Shown here: positions 17,059 through 27,200 of the stretch, piece after piece
Numbering within the stretch: position 1 is the first letter of the stretch
Layout of the letters: the number at the start of each line of letters is the position of its first letter
Assembly (NCBI GenBank): GCA_942492225.1
Contig: CALODS010000044.1
Location: 1 to 57,643 of the forward strand
From: JAFGTX01 sp942492225
GTDB lineage: Bacteria; Bacillota; Clostridia; Peptostreptococcales; Acidaminobacteraceae
Length of the DNA stretch: 57,643 nucleotides
Direction of reading: 5' to 3'
Position numbers and translations under genes: made by a program
The notes under the pieces: generated by a model
What the model was told of the DNA's origin: nothing
What the model saw: the letters and a program-made list of their open reading frames with translations, nothing else
Databases searched by the model: none

Positions 17059-18432
17059 ATGAAGAAATTGAAACAAGTCATTGCATTAGTAATGGTCATG
17101 TCTATGATTATGGTTTTATGTGCATGCCAAACGAAAGCAAATGAAACAGAAGTAACTGGTACTGAAGCACCAATAACAGAAGCGCAAGATAGTAATGTTT
17201 CTACAGAAGTAACACCAGTAGAAATTGAATTTTGGCATGCTATGACAGGTGGCAATGAAGCAGCACTTCAAGAAATTGTTGATGATTTTAATAATGAAAA
17301 TCCGGACATTAATTTGATGCTTGTTTACCAAGGTGGCTATAAAGAACTTTTCCAAAAATTAGATGGGGCTGCTCAAGCAGAGCAATTACCTGAAATTGCA
17401 ATGATTTATCCAAATAGAATGACACCATACATTCTTAATGGATTTTCTCAAGATTTAACAACTTATATTAACGATCCAGAAGTTGGATTTACACAAGAAG
17501 ATCTTAATGACATTCCACCTGTTTTCATGAAAGGAATCTGGGATGGTAAATACTATACACTTCCATGTAATAAAAGTTCTTATGAACTGATATACAATGT
17601 GGATATGCTCAAAGCCCAAAATGTTGAAGTACCAACAAATTGGGATGAATTGAGATCGGCTGCTAAAAAACTTACACTTGATACAGATAATGATGGTACA
17701 ACGGATATCTTTGGATTGGCTTTAAATAAATCAGCGGGTGTAGATTCTAGTTTCTGGATAGAACAAGCAGGTGGTCATCTTCTAAGTGATGATGAAACAA
17801 CGTTGCTATTTAATTCAGAAGCAGGTGTAGAAGCCTTTGATTTTCTTGCAGGTATGTCGAAGGAAGGCATTTTAAAAGTGGTTGCAGAAGATAAATATGC
17901 CCATGTCCCATTTGCTAGAAAAGAAGCGGCTATGATAATTACTTCAACTTCAAAAGTACCTGATTTACTAACGGCTGTAGGGGATTCCGATTTTAATTGG
18001 AATGCTGCGGAACTTCCATCTTATAAAAATAAGGCAGTACTTTTTAGTGGTACTGATATGACGATGTTCAATACGCATAGTGATGCTGAAAAATTAGCTG
18101 CTTGGAAATTCATGAAATATTTTATGAGTAAAGATGCAACAATCAAATGGGGCACTAAATCAGGCTACTTGCCAGTGAGATATTCTGCTTTAGAATCTGA
18201 AATTTTTCAACAAACAATGTTAGATGATCCTAGTAAAGCGATTGCGGTAAAAAGTTTTCAATATGGATTTAGAGATCCTAAAATTTTGAATGGCTATGCA
18301 ATCCACAGTAATATGCAAATAGCTCTTGATGAAGTATTACAAGGGACAAAGACAAGTAAAGAAGCACTTGATGATGCGATGGTACAAGCTCAAAAAGAAT
18401 TAGACGAAGCCAAAAATAACTTTGGAAAATAA
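17059..18432 (+). CDS. Extracellular substrate-binding lipoprotein, UgpB-like
   Basis: 457 aa with a lipoprotein signal: hydrophobic stretch then lipobox L20-C-A-C23, followed by a Thr/Glu-rich linker to about residue 55. The body opens with IEFWHAMTGGNEAALQEIVDDFN and continues NLMLVYQGGYKELFQKL, strongly reminiscent of UgpB, the sn-glycerol-3-phosphate binding protein. Family 1 (SBP_bac) fold throughout. It delivers substrate to the two permeases. In relatives the ligand may be glycerol phosphate, glycerophosphodiesters or polyols; which one applies is not readable. The desulfidase at the head of the operon suggests a less usual ligand. Confidence 0.9.
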   Translation: MKKLKQVIALVMVMSMIMVLCACQTKANETEVTGTEAPITEAQDSNVSTEVTPVEIEFWHAMTGGNEAALQEIVDDFNNENPDINLMLVYQGGYKELFQKLDGAAQAEQLPEIAMIYPNRMTPYILNGFSQDLTTYINDPEVGFTQEDLNDIPPVFMKGIWDGKYYTLPCNKSSYELIYNVDMLKAQNVEVPTNWDELRSAAKKLTLDTDNDGTTDIFGLALNKSAGVDSSFWIEQAGGHLLSDDETTLLFNSEAGVEAFDFLAGMSKEGILKVVAEDKYAHVPFARKEAAMIITSTSKVPDLLTAVGDSDFNWNAAELPSYKNKAVLFSGTDMTMFNTHSDAEKLAAWKFMKYFMSKDATIKWGTKSGYLPVRYSALESEIFQQTMLDDPSKAIAVKSFQYGFRDPKILNGYAIHSNMQIALDEVLQGTKTSKEALDDAMVQAQKELDEAKNNFGK

Positions 18433-18441
18433 TAATTTGAT

Positions 18442-18485
18442 AAAAGAATCTCTGCTGACTCAATTAGAGTGGCAGAGATTCTTTT
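18442..18485 (+). terminator. Terminator of the desulfidase-ABC operon
   Basis: Perfect 14-bp stem AAAAGAATCTCTGC (18442-18455) paired with 18472-18485, 16-base loop, ending in a T run. It begins 10 bases after the lipoprotein stop. Confidence 0.85.
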
Positions 18486-18654
18486 CTTTTGTTGTAATCA
18501 TTAAGAATGGACAAAATAAACATAAGACATTAGGAAAATAATGTATGTGACACTACTTTTGAGCACACAATTTATGCTATCATTATAGGGAAGACACTTA
18601 AGTTTTTTGTCATACAACGATCTTTTATATAGTGAGTGTAAGAAAGGAAAAACA

Positions 18655-19818
18655 ATGAAAATATTACATACAAGTGATTGGCATATAGGAAAATTAGTAC
18701 ATGGTTTACACATGACGGATGATCAGCGGATTTTATTAAAACAACTGATTGAATTGATAAAAGAGGAAGAAGTTGATGTCTTATTGATTTCAGGGGATAT
18801 CTACGATCGGTCCATACCACCGACAGAAGCGGTGGAGTTATTGGACGAGGTCTTATCTGAACTGGTGATGACTCATAAAGTAAAAGTGATAGCAGTTGCA
18901 GGGAATCATGATAGTCCGGATCGATTAGATTTTGGCAGCAAAATTTTGAGAGACAATGGCTTATATATTTCAGGTCGATTAGAGAAAATGATAAACCCGA
19001 TTCAGTTGCAAGATGAGTTTGGAGTTGTCAATTTTTATCCGATTCCTTATGCTGAACCAGCCCTCGTTAGAGCGCTTTATGAGGAGAAAGAGTGCAAAAC
19101 TCATGAGTTGTCTATTCATAAAATCATGGAGGGCCTCAATACAAATTTCAATATGGAAGACAGAAATGTATGTTTGAGTCATGCCTTTGTCATAGGTGCT
19201 GACACCCTTGAAACAAGTGATTCAGAAAGACCTTTATCAATAGGCGGCTCGGAGTTTGTTGGTGTCGATAAGTACGAGCACTTTGATTATGTAGCCCTTG
19301 GTCATCTCCATAGACCACAGAAAGTGAAACATGATCATATAAGGTATGCAGGTTCCCTACTGAAGTATTCTTTTTCAGAAGCGACACAAAAGAAATCAGT
19401 TACGTTAATTGAGTTAAAAGAGAAAGGCAATAGGGTTATTGAACAAAGATATTTATCACCTATTAAAGACATGAGGAAGATCAAAGGAAATCTGGAAGAT
19501 TTATTAAGACCAGAGGTTTATAGCCTAGGGAATACACAAGATTATATGAGTGTTACGCTAACAGACGAAGGTAAGTTGTTTGAGCCAATGAAAAAATTAA
19601 GAACGGTTTATCCGAATGTGTTGCAGATTGAAAGAGCAGTAGCAGAAGGTCAGACCTCGGGGGCCCTAATGTCGTCTAAAGAAATGAAGACGAAAAAGCC
19701 ACACGAGTTATTTGCTGATTTCTATAAAAACGTGAGTGGTACAGATTCTAGTGATGAAGAGCGCGACCTGTTTAATGCGATTTATGAAGTGATACAAAAA
19801 GAAGAAAGGGATAAATAA
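18655..19818 (+). CDS. sbcD: Exonuclease subunit SbcD (Mre11-like)
   Basis: 387 aa from ATG 18655 behind AAGAAAGGAA; the in-frame ATG at 18607 has no ribosome site. The metallophosphoesterase motifs are in order: MKILHTSDWHIGK, ISGDIYDR, AVAGNHDSPDRL, and YVALGHLHRPQ. A C-terminal capping domain follows. With SbcC it forms a nuclease that opens hairpins and blocked DNA ends. The stop overlaps the sbcC start by one base (TAATG), so the two products are made together. Intact. Confidence 0.95.
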   Translation: MKILHTSDWHIGKLVHGLHMTDDQRILLKQLIELIKEEEVDVLLISGDIYDRSIPPTEAVELLDEVLSELVMTHKVKVIAVAGNHDSPDRLDFGSKILRDNGLYISGRLEKMINPIQLQDEFGVVNFYPIPYAEPALVRALYEEKECKTHELSIHKIMEGLNTNFNMEDRNVCLSHAFVIGADTLETSDSERPLSIGGSEFVGVDKYEHFDYVALGHLHRPQKVKHDHIRYAGSLLKYSFSEATQKKSVTLIELKEKGNRVIEQRYLSPIKDMRKIKGNLEDLLRPEVYSLGNTQDYMSVTLTDEGKLFEPMKKLRTVYPNVLQIERAVAEGQTSGALMSSKEMKTKKPHELFADFYKNVSGTDSSDEERDLFNAIYEVIQKEERDK

Positions 19819-21131
19819 TGAGACCAATAAAATTGAAAATGATTGCCTTTGGACCTTATAATGGGACCGAAATTATAGATTTTAATGATTTAGAAGATCG
19901 AAAATTATTCCTGATTACAGGTCCTACTGGTGCGGGTAAAACAACGATTTTTGATGCGATTTGTTATGCCTTATACGGAGTGACAAACGGCATAGATCGA
20001 CCAGAAAAAAGTGTTAAGTGTCAAAGTGCGCCCATGGATTTACAATGTGAAATAGAACTTGAGTTCCAACTTCACGGCAAAACATATAAAGTGAACAGAA
20101 TACCAAGTCAAGAAAAAAATAAAATTAGGGGAGAAGGTACTCGGTTGATTGGACCAGAGGCCACTCTACATATAGAGGGAAAAGAAATTCCAGAAATGGG
20201 CGCTAAACATGTAACCAGTTATATAGAAACGCTTATAGGGTTAAAAGTGGAGCAGTTTAGACAGATTATGATGATTCCCCAAGGCGAGTTTCGACAACTG
20301 TTAATGGCGAATTCTGATGAGCGAACAGGCATACTCAAAAATATATTTTCAACCAACTTATATAGTACAATACAGCAGAAGTTCAAAGAAAAAAAATTAA
20401 CTCTTGAAGACACCATTAAACAAGCGATAGACAAAAGAAATAACGAAATTGAACGCATTGAAGTGGATACAACGTCAAAACTCGGCTTGGAGATGTTGCC
20501 TCTAATAACAGCGGAAGATAAAAATACGTCACTTGTCCTTCAAAAAATAAGTGAATTAATTGAGGAGGATATAAGTCATAAGGCGGTAAAAGAAAAAGAA
20601 CGAACCGTTGAAAAAGAAAAACTCAATAGCATCATAAGTGAAAAAGAGAAGGCGAAAATTAACAACCAGCGAATTGATCAGTTTAATGAAATCAAACAGA
20701 AAATAGAGGCGTTAAAAATCGAAGCGAATAGTATTAACGGAGAGCGTATGACGCTAATGAATCTTGAAAAAGCTTCAACGATAATGCCTTTAGAAATGAC
20801 GATGTTAAATAGAAAAAAAGAAATAGCTGATAAAGAAGAATCTTTAAAGAGCTTGGAGCAGTTAGTTGTTCTTGAAACAAAAAAAATTAAGGAAGCAGAA
20901 AAGCGCCTTAAAATATCAGCTTCTAGCGAAGTGAATGACAAAATAGAAACGTTAAAAAATGACACCCTTCTATTAAAATCATATGTTGATAAGGTCCAAG
21001 AATTTAATAAAGGACAAGAACAACTTATTATGCTTGAAGAGGAAAAAAAGAGCTTACTACATCGTGTAATAGACTTAAGGAACAGCTTGTCAAAGAAAAG
21101 GAATATCAGTCGGTCAATGACGCTAAAGTAA
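19818..21131 (+). CDS. sbcC: SbcC, N-terminal part (gene split by a frame break)
   Basis: 437 aa. Starts as SbcC/Rad50 should: MRPIKLKMIAFGPYNGTEIIDF and Walker A GPTGAGKTT near residue 36, then FRQIMMIPQGEFRQLLMANSDER with the Q-loop. The first coiled-coil arm occupies about residues 180-420. The frame then ends at a stop 21129-21131 in the unlikely tail NSLSKKRNISRSMTLK. The missing half continues in the -1 frame from about 21060. Alone this product lacks the zinc hook, signature motif and Walker B and could not work as SbcC. The two parts together have the usual length of about 1050 residues. Confidence 0.85.
   Translation: MRPIKLKMIAFGPYNGTEIIDFNDLEDRKLFLITGPTGAGKTTIFDAICYALYGVTNGIDRPEKSVKCQSAPMDLQCEIELEFQLHGKTYKVNRIPSQEKNKIRGEGTRLIGPEATLHIEGKEIPEMGAKHVTSYIETLIGLKVEQFRQIMMIPQGEFRQLLMANSDERTGILKNIFSTNLYSTIQQKFKEKKLTLEDTIKQAIDKRNNEIERIEVDTTSKLGLEMLPLITAEDKNTSLVLQKISELIEEDISHKAVKEKERTVEKEKLNSIISEKEKAKINNQRIDQFNEIKQKIEALKIEANSINGERMTLMNLEKASTIMPLEMTMLNRKKEIADKEESLKSLEQLVVLETKKIKEAEKRLKISASSEVNDKIETLKNDTLLLKSYVDKVQEFNKGQEQLIMLEEEKKSLLHRVIDLRNSLSKKRNISRSMTLK
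21038..21131 (+). other. Frame-break zone of sbcC with slippery heptamer A AAA AAG
   Basis: The upstream frame stays open to 21131 and the downstream (-1) frame opens at 21038, so the break lies in this overlap. A seven-A run followed by G gives A AAA AAG at 21044-21050, read in exactly the phase needed for a -1 slip, which is also the direction needed. No strong downstream hairpin is evident. The cause could be a real mutation, a read error in the A run, or programmed slippage. Confidence 0.6.
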
Positions 21132-21205
21132 AGGCTTTTTCAAACGTAAAAGAATTATTACTTGAAAATCAAAGTGAACAAGGAAGCGTTAGCGCCTATA
21201 TCAAG

Positions 21206-22978
21206 TTGCTGGATGAGTACATTAAATCAGAAAAAATCTACCAAGGGCTTGTAAGGACTCAGTATGAAATTGAGAAACAACTAAAAAGTCATGAGGTAAT
21301 TGTTGCTGATGAAGAACAAAACTTTAAGGCGTATAAGAAAATTTATCATTTGAACCAAGCAGCTCTACTTGCGAAGGAACTATCAGAAGATGAAGCTTGT
21401 CCAGTGTGCGGTTCGACACATCACATTAAGTTAGCAGAGTTAACGGAAGATCATGTAACAGAAGAGCAACTAGCAAGGGCTGAAGCGTCTCTAGATATTG
21501 CGATCAATAATAAAAGGACAGTCGAACTAGAACTTCAGACTGTTAAGGTGAAATTAGAGTCAACTCTTGAAAGTTTAGAAACGTTATTTGTTCAGCTTTT
21601 AGAAGAACAAGTGATTTTAGGAAAAAATAAGTCGATTGAAGAAAACAAAAAAAAGGTTGAATCGAAAATAGTAGAACTGAAATTAAGCTTAGACATTTTA
21701 AGGGAAAGCTATTTGAAATTAGAAAACAATCTAGAAGCGTATAATAAAGCAATCAAAGATCAAGAACAAATTTCAAAAAAATTGGTCAAATTTGATTCGG
21801 ATTTACTGACAATGAATGAACAATTGACAAAAAAAGAGCTAGAATATGCTAAAAAAGAGGTCAATAATAAGACACTAATAAAAGAAGTTCCAGAAGATCT
21901 TAGGATTGCTGAAGTGCTTAAGATGAAAATCAGCGCAAGCAATACTCTGTTACAAAAAATAACAGAAGAAAAAGAAATGGCAATCACGCATCATAAGGCC
22001 ATCAGCGACCAGCTTATTCAATTAAAATCCAGATTGGAAGAGGTGGAAAGTGTTCTTGATGAGTTAAAACAAAAATACAGCACTGAAAAAAATGTTTTTG
22101 TTCAAGCACTCACAGATGAAGGGTTTGAATCAGAAGAAACGTATCAAAGGTTTAAAGCTGAAGTAACATCAATAAAAAAATTAAATGATCGTATTAAAAA
22201 TCACGATCAAGCAATGCATACAGCGGTGAATGCATATGAACAGATGTCCAAAGAAATTAAGTGTTTTGAAATACAAGATATAACAGCCTTTGACACGAAG
22301 ATAGATGAGATTCAATTAACCGAAAAGGCTATTACAGACATGCTTTCAAGGATTGAAAGAAGAATAGATACTAATAAAATTCAGATTCTTCAAATCAATA
22401 AAATTACTGAGACAATCAAAGAGGATGAGGATAGCTATAAACTATTGGGAAAAATCGCAGACACAATCAATGGTAAAAATTCTAAAAATATCACACTAGA
22501 GCGCTTCATATTAAAGAGCTATTTAAATGATATTTTGGAGGTGTCGAATCAACGATTGAGCCTGATGACTAACAATAGATATGCTTTAAAGATATCAGAG
22601 ATCCTCACGGATGGTCGCAGTAGTGGTGGTTTGGATCTAGAAGTTAGCGATAGCTATACGGGATTGCCAAGATCGGTGAAGACCTTATCTGGTGGCGAAA
22701 GTTTCAAAGCTTCTCTATCAATGGCACTGGGACTTGCAGAAGTTGTTCAGTCTTATGCTGGTGGCATACAGTTAGATACTGTGTTTATTGATGAAGGCTT
22801 TGGTACTTTGGATCAAGAGTCCTTAGACAGTGCCATTAATTGTTTAATTGAATTGCAAGATTCAGGAAGGCTTGTTGGTATTATTTCCCACGTTGAAGAG
22901 TTAAAGGAGCGTATCAATACTCAGCTAATTATTGAAAGTAATGAGCTTGGTAGTAGTACGCGATTTGTGGTGAATTAA
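21206..22978 (+). CDS. sbcC: SbcC, C-terminal part (gene split by a frame break)
   Basis: 590 aa from the first ATG, but the frame is open from 21038 and the coding sequence clearly runs on from upstream (RLKEQLVKEKEYQSVNDAKV before the ATG). The zinc hook is C-PV-C in EDEACPVCGSTHH near residue 70. A second coiled-coil arm follows to about 400. The ATPase C-terminal half is intact: LSGGESFKASLSMALG signature and TVFIDEGFGTLD Walker B with D-loop. No ribosome site precedes the ATG, so it is unlikely to be an independent gene. See the N-terminal part for the combined reading. Confidence 0.85.
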   Translation: MLDEYIKSEKIYQGLVRTQYEIEKQLKSHEVIVADEEQNFKAYKKIYHLNQAALLAKELSEDEACPVCGSTHHIKLAELTEDHVTEEQLARAEASLDIAINNKRTVELELQTVKVKLESTLESLETLFVQLLEEQVILGKNKSIEENKKKVESKIVELKLSLDILRESYLKLENNLEAYNKAIKDQEQISKKLVKFDSDLLTMNEQLTKKELEYAKKEVNNKTLIKEVPEDLRIAEVLKMKISASNTLLQKITEEKEMAITHHKAISDQLIQLKSRLEEVESVLDELKQKYSTEKNVFVQALTDEGFESEETYQRFKAEVTSIKKLNDRIKNHDQAMHTAVNAYEQMSKEIKCFEIQDITAFDTKIDEIQLTEKAITDMLSRIERRIDTNKIQILQINKITETIKEDEDSYKLLGKIADTINGKNSKNITLERFILKSYLNDILEVSNQRLSLMTNNRYALKISEILTDGRSSGGLDLEVSDSYTGLPRSVKTLSGGESFKASLSMALGLAEVVQSYAGGIQLDTVFIDEGFGTLDQESLDSAINCLIELQDSGRLVGIISHVEELKERINTQLIIESNELGSSTRFVVN

Positions 22979-23034
22979 TTAGAGGGACTAAACCAATAAG
23001 TTTTTAGGTATATTATACGAGAGGAGTGATAATA

Positions 23035-24141
23035 GTGATAAGAACGATCAAAAAAATAACGGGATTAACAATTATACTGCTTTGTAGTCTATGTATTTTG
23101 ACAGGGTGTACTACAAATCAAGAAGTGCCAGTGTCATCTGATACAGACTTAGAAGAAGTAGTCCTAGACGTTGATCAAGAAATAGAAGTTGTTACGCCAG
23201 CAAAAGCATCAGAAGATAATCAAATAAGTTACAAGTTAGAGACCGTTGATTATCCTGAAGCAGCAGCAATTGATTTATATTTGAAGAAAATGGATGCGTC
23301 AGGTATTCTTTGGGAAAGATCATGGAAAGACCTTCGTCTAACGGAATTATCACCTTATTCAGAGTTAGTGGAATCAAAGGAACGCCTTTACATTGAAGTC
23401 TATGGCATGTTGTATGTTTTATCCATTGAGACGGGTGAAAATATTTTTGAACCTGTTCGTGTAGGCGCAGGAGAGTATCCAGTAATTGATGAGGATGGGT
23501 CTGTTTATTGTGTAGGATTTTATGGTCCTTTTGTTACTAAGATTGGTGTCGATGGCAAAGTGATGTGGCAGATAGATCACTTAGATGGCTATTACTGGCC
23601 TTGGCAAATGAAATTAGACGGAGACTTCCTTTACATCGATTGTGAACCAATGGAGGAGACGTCTAACAACCTATTACAGATTGACAATATGACGGGTGAG
23701 ATTAATCATACCTATTGGGCGGAGCAAGGCAATGTTATTTTTGAAAGTGTGACAGCCAGTTCAACCTTAGCGGGCTATCCTGTTGGCCATGTATTAGATA
23801 GCAATAAAAGTACAGGATGGGTAGAAGGTAAAACAGATGACGGTATTGGAGAGTCTATAGTGTTTGAACACCATAAACCACTGGAACTTTCTAAAATTGT
23901 TATTTCTAACGGCTATCACAAATCACCAGCCTTATATAAAGCCAATAATAGAATCAAAGACTTGGAAATCAACCTATCATCAGGTGCCTTTATTAAGTAT
24001 ACCTGTCCAGATGATATGACACCCATAGAGATACCTCTTGAGGGCCTGACGGAAACCGATCGGATAGAGTTTGTGATTAAGTCGGTCTATCCAGGAACAA
24101 CTTACAGAGATACAGTGATTACAGGGATTAGTTTTTACTAA
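23035..24141 (+). CDS. Lipoprotein with beta-propeller-like middle and NADase-type glycan-binding C-terminus
   Basis: 368 aa from GTG 23035, with GAGGAG 8 bases upstream; GTG 23026 overlaps that site and is rejected. Signal with lipobox L22-T-G-C25. The middle (about 75-220) has repeated strand patterns such as RLYIEVYGMLYVLSIETGE and GSVYCVGFYGPFVTKIGVDGKVMWQI, like PQQ/WD-type blades. The last 130 residues begin VTASSTLAGYPVGHVLDSNKSTGW, a discoidin-like fold resembling the NADase-type glycan-binding domain. It is probably anchored on the outer face of the membrane. Its role beside sbcCD is not evident and co-location may be chance. Confidence 0.75.
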   Translation: MIRTIKKITGLTIILLCSLCILTGCTTNQEVPVSSDTDLEEVVLDVDQEIEVVTPAKASEDNQISYKLETVDYPEAAAIDLYLKKMDASGILWERSWKDLRLTELSPYSELVESKERLYIEVYGMLYVLSIETGENIFEPVRVGAGEYPVIDEDGSVYCVGFYGPFVTKIGVDGKVMWQIDHLDGYYWPWQMKLDGDFLYIDCEPMEETSNNLLQIDNMTGEINHTYWAEQGNVIFESVTASSTLAGYPVGHVLDSNKSTGWVEGKTDDGIGESIVFEHHKPLELSKIVISNGYHKSPALYKANNRIKDLEINLSSGAFIKYTCPDDMTPIEIPLEGLTETDRIEFVIKSVYPGTTYRDTVITGISFY

Positions 24142-24155
24142 TCTCTTTTTTTATT
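24126..24155 (+). terminator. Terminator overlapping the lipoprotein stop codon
   Basis: Stem GATTAGT (24126-24132) and ACTAATC (24137-24143), loop TTTT, followed by TCTTTTTTT. The distal arm contains the TAA stop of the preceding gene. Confidence 0.75.
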
Positions 24156-24239
24156 TAACTACAATGAGGGTATATTACTAAGGAGATATTAATGGTAAAA
24201 TTATTATAATTAAGCAAAAAAATTCTTGATGGGGGTCTT

Positions 24240-27200
24240 ATGATAAGAAAAGATGGGTTGTTTGAAGAGTTAAATCAATTGATAATGGAATCAGTACCTG
24301 ATGGCATAGTTGCTCTTGACACAAAAGGGTTAGCCGTCATGATTAATTCAGCATTTACAAAAATTTTAGGTTACGAAAAAGATGAAGTAATAAATAAAGA
24401 AATTCATAACGTCATTCATCATACTAAAAAAAATGGAGAACATTTTCATAAAGTAGATTGTCCTATGTTTAAAACATCACAAGATGGTCTTTTAAGAACA
24501 GTTCAGGATGAAGTGTTATGGTGCAAGGATGGCTCATCTATACCTGTAGAGTATAGTACAACACCAATCATTAAAAATGACGTACTTTTAGGTACGGTGA
24601 TTATATTCAGAGATATTTCGGAGAGACTTAAAATTGAGAAATCTTTAAAAGAAAGTTATGAAATGAAAGATCGATTGAATGAAGTAGAACGATTTATTCA
24701 CTTAGCACAAGGGCGTGAAGAACGCATCATAGAACTAAAAAAAGAGATGAATAGTTATGCAGAAAAACTTGGTGTCAAAAAACCATATGAAGATTTTGAT
24801 GAGATTCAATATAATAATTTAAATAGTCCTGTTGAAGAAGTCGTCGTGTCTAAAGAGACAAAAGCTGAGCTTATTAGTGAGCTCGTCACTTTAGAGGGTT
24901 TAAGCAGTATGTTCACGCATTTTACAGAATCTATGGGTGTGGCTGCGGCTATTATAGACCTGGAGGGTACTATATTAGTTTCTTCAAAGTGGCAACGCGT
25001 ATGTACGGATTTTCATCGTGCCAATAAAGACAGCTGTGAGAAGTGTATCGAAAGTGACACATCACTTGCCATTAGTTTAAAGTCAGGTGAACCCTATGCA
25101 ATGTATAACTGTAAAAATGGGATGACGGATTGTGCATCTCCAATTATTATTGAAGGCACTCATATCGCCAATGTTTTTATTGGACAGTTCCACCTTGAAA
25201 CGCCTAATAAGTCTTTTTTCGAAAAGCAAGCAATGCAATTAGATTTTCCTGTAGAAGACTATCTTAACGCAGTTCAAGAGGCCCCTATTATTGATAAAGA
25301 ACTTTTGACACATGTCTTGGGTTTTTTAACAAGCTTTACGTCCCTAATTACCTCATTAATCACAGAAAAGATAAAAAGTAAAAATTTACAAAACAGTCTT
25401 ATGAAAAAGGCAGAAGAAATGTTTTCTCAACAGCAAATGGCAATGAGTTTAGCGGAAGATGCGGTTAAAACGAAGGAACTTACAGAACAAACCTATGAGC
25501 TTGAAGTTGAGCAAGCTCGTCTTATAGCAGTACAAGAGACGATTTTAGAAAAAAATGATGAACTGAATAAAAACAAACAAAAACTGGAAATGGCTCTTCA
25601 AACAGGTGAAATTGGACTTTATGAAATTGATTTAATGACCAATACAGTTGTATGGGATGAGTTGACCTATCAAATGTATGGACAGACGAAAGATACATTT
25701 GAGACCACTCTATCAAATGTATTTGCTTTACTTCATCCTGATGATATAGATAGAGTGCGCCAAAGTTTTGAGAAAGCAATGGCCGCTTCTGAAACATGGT
25801 TTTCAGAATATCGTATCTTAACGGAATCTGGTGATTATAATTATCTTGAAGGATATGGTGTTTTTGTTTTAGATGAAAACCAGAAGCCAATCAAAGTTAT
25901 TGGAACCATGCGTAATATTACTGAACGGAAATTTAATGAGCAAAGTATTTTTAAAGCGGAGCAAAAATTACGCATGATTATTACTTCTGTTCCAGACGGC
26001 ATTTTAGTAATAGATCATGATGGTTTTATTAGGATGGCTAATCTCTCGGCTGCTAAACAATTAGGATATTTGGTAGATGAAGTTATTGGTCAGTCTGTGC
26101 ATAAAGTTTTACATTCGGAGTTAGAACGTTGTGAAGAGTGTCTGATTATAAAATCGATAAAAGATGGCAAAGAGCGAATGATAAGTGATACGGCTTTCAT
26201 CAGAAGAGATGGTAGTCGATTTTCAGCAAGAATATCAACGACGCCAGTTGGCGAAGACGACAAAAATGTAGGCGTTGTTCTTGTCTTTAGAGATATTACA
26301 AAACGTAAAGAAAATGAACTAGCGCTGGTAACAAGTCAGAAGCAAATACGCACCTTGGTTGACACTATCCGATCTGTAATTTATATGAAAGATACTGAAG
26401 GGAAACATATGTTGGTGAATTCTTTCTATGAGGAAGCGACTGGCATTAAATCAGAAGATATTATTGGTAAAACTGATCTGGAAGTTATGGATCCAGACGT
26501 GGCAAAAAAAATTATGCTTCAAGATAAAATGGTTATGGAATCGAAAATGCCATTATCCTATGAAGAATCAGTACCAACTATTGATGGTGTTATGAAGCAT
26601 TATATGACAGAAAAAGTACCATTGATTGATAGTGATGGTCAGGTGTATGGATTGTGTGGTATATCAACGGATATTACCATGTCCAAAGAGGCTGCAAATC
26701 AAGTTGCAAGCGAACGTGCAAAATTACAAGAAATATTAGATGCCTCTCCAATTGGTGTGGGTATAGCAACTAATGGTCTTGTTACAATGTTTAATCCTGC
26801 GATGAGAGACATCATTGATGTTGAAATCGGTAAAGCGATGCCTGATGTATATGTCTATGAAGAGGAAAGAGATAAAATATTAAAAGAAGTCTCTGAAAAA
26901 GGTATTATTAAAAATTTTGATGTTCAAATGTACGATCCAAATCATCAACCCAAGGATTTTCTAGCAACCTACATGAAAATGGATTTTAATGGTGAAGAAG
27001 GTATTTTAGGATGGTTACTGGATATCACTGAAAGAAAACAGATGGAAAGAGAAATAAATGAAGCCAAAACAAGTTTGGATATTGCATTAACTTCTGCGAA
27101 AATGGGTACGTGGAAGTACTTCCCTTCGGAGAATCGTTTGGAAGCAGATGACATGACAATCAAATTGTATGGACTTACAGCAGATGAACTTGATGGCTCT

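Noticed and set aside
24192..24209. Five-codon frame MVKLL with a good AGGAG just upstream of the hybrid kinase gene.
   Set aside because: Too short to support as a leader peptide; no attenuator-like structure follows.
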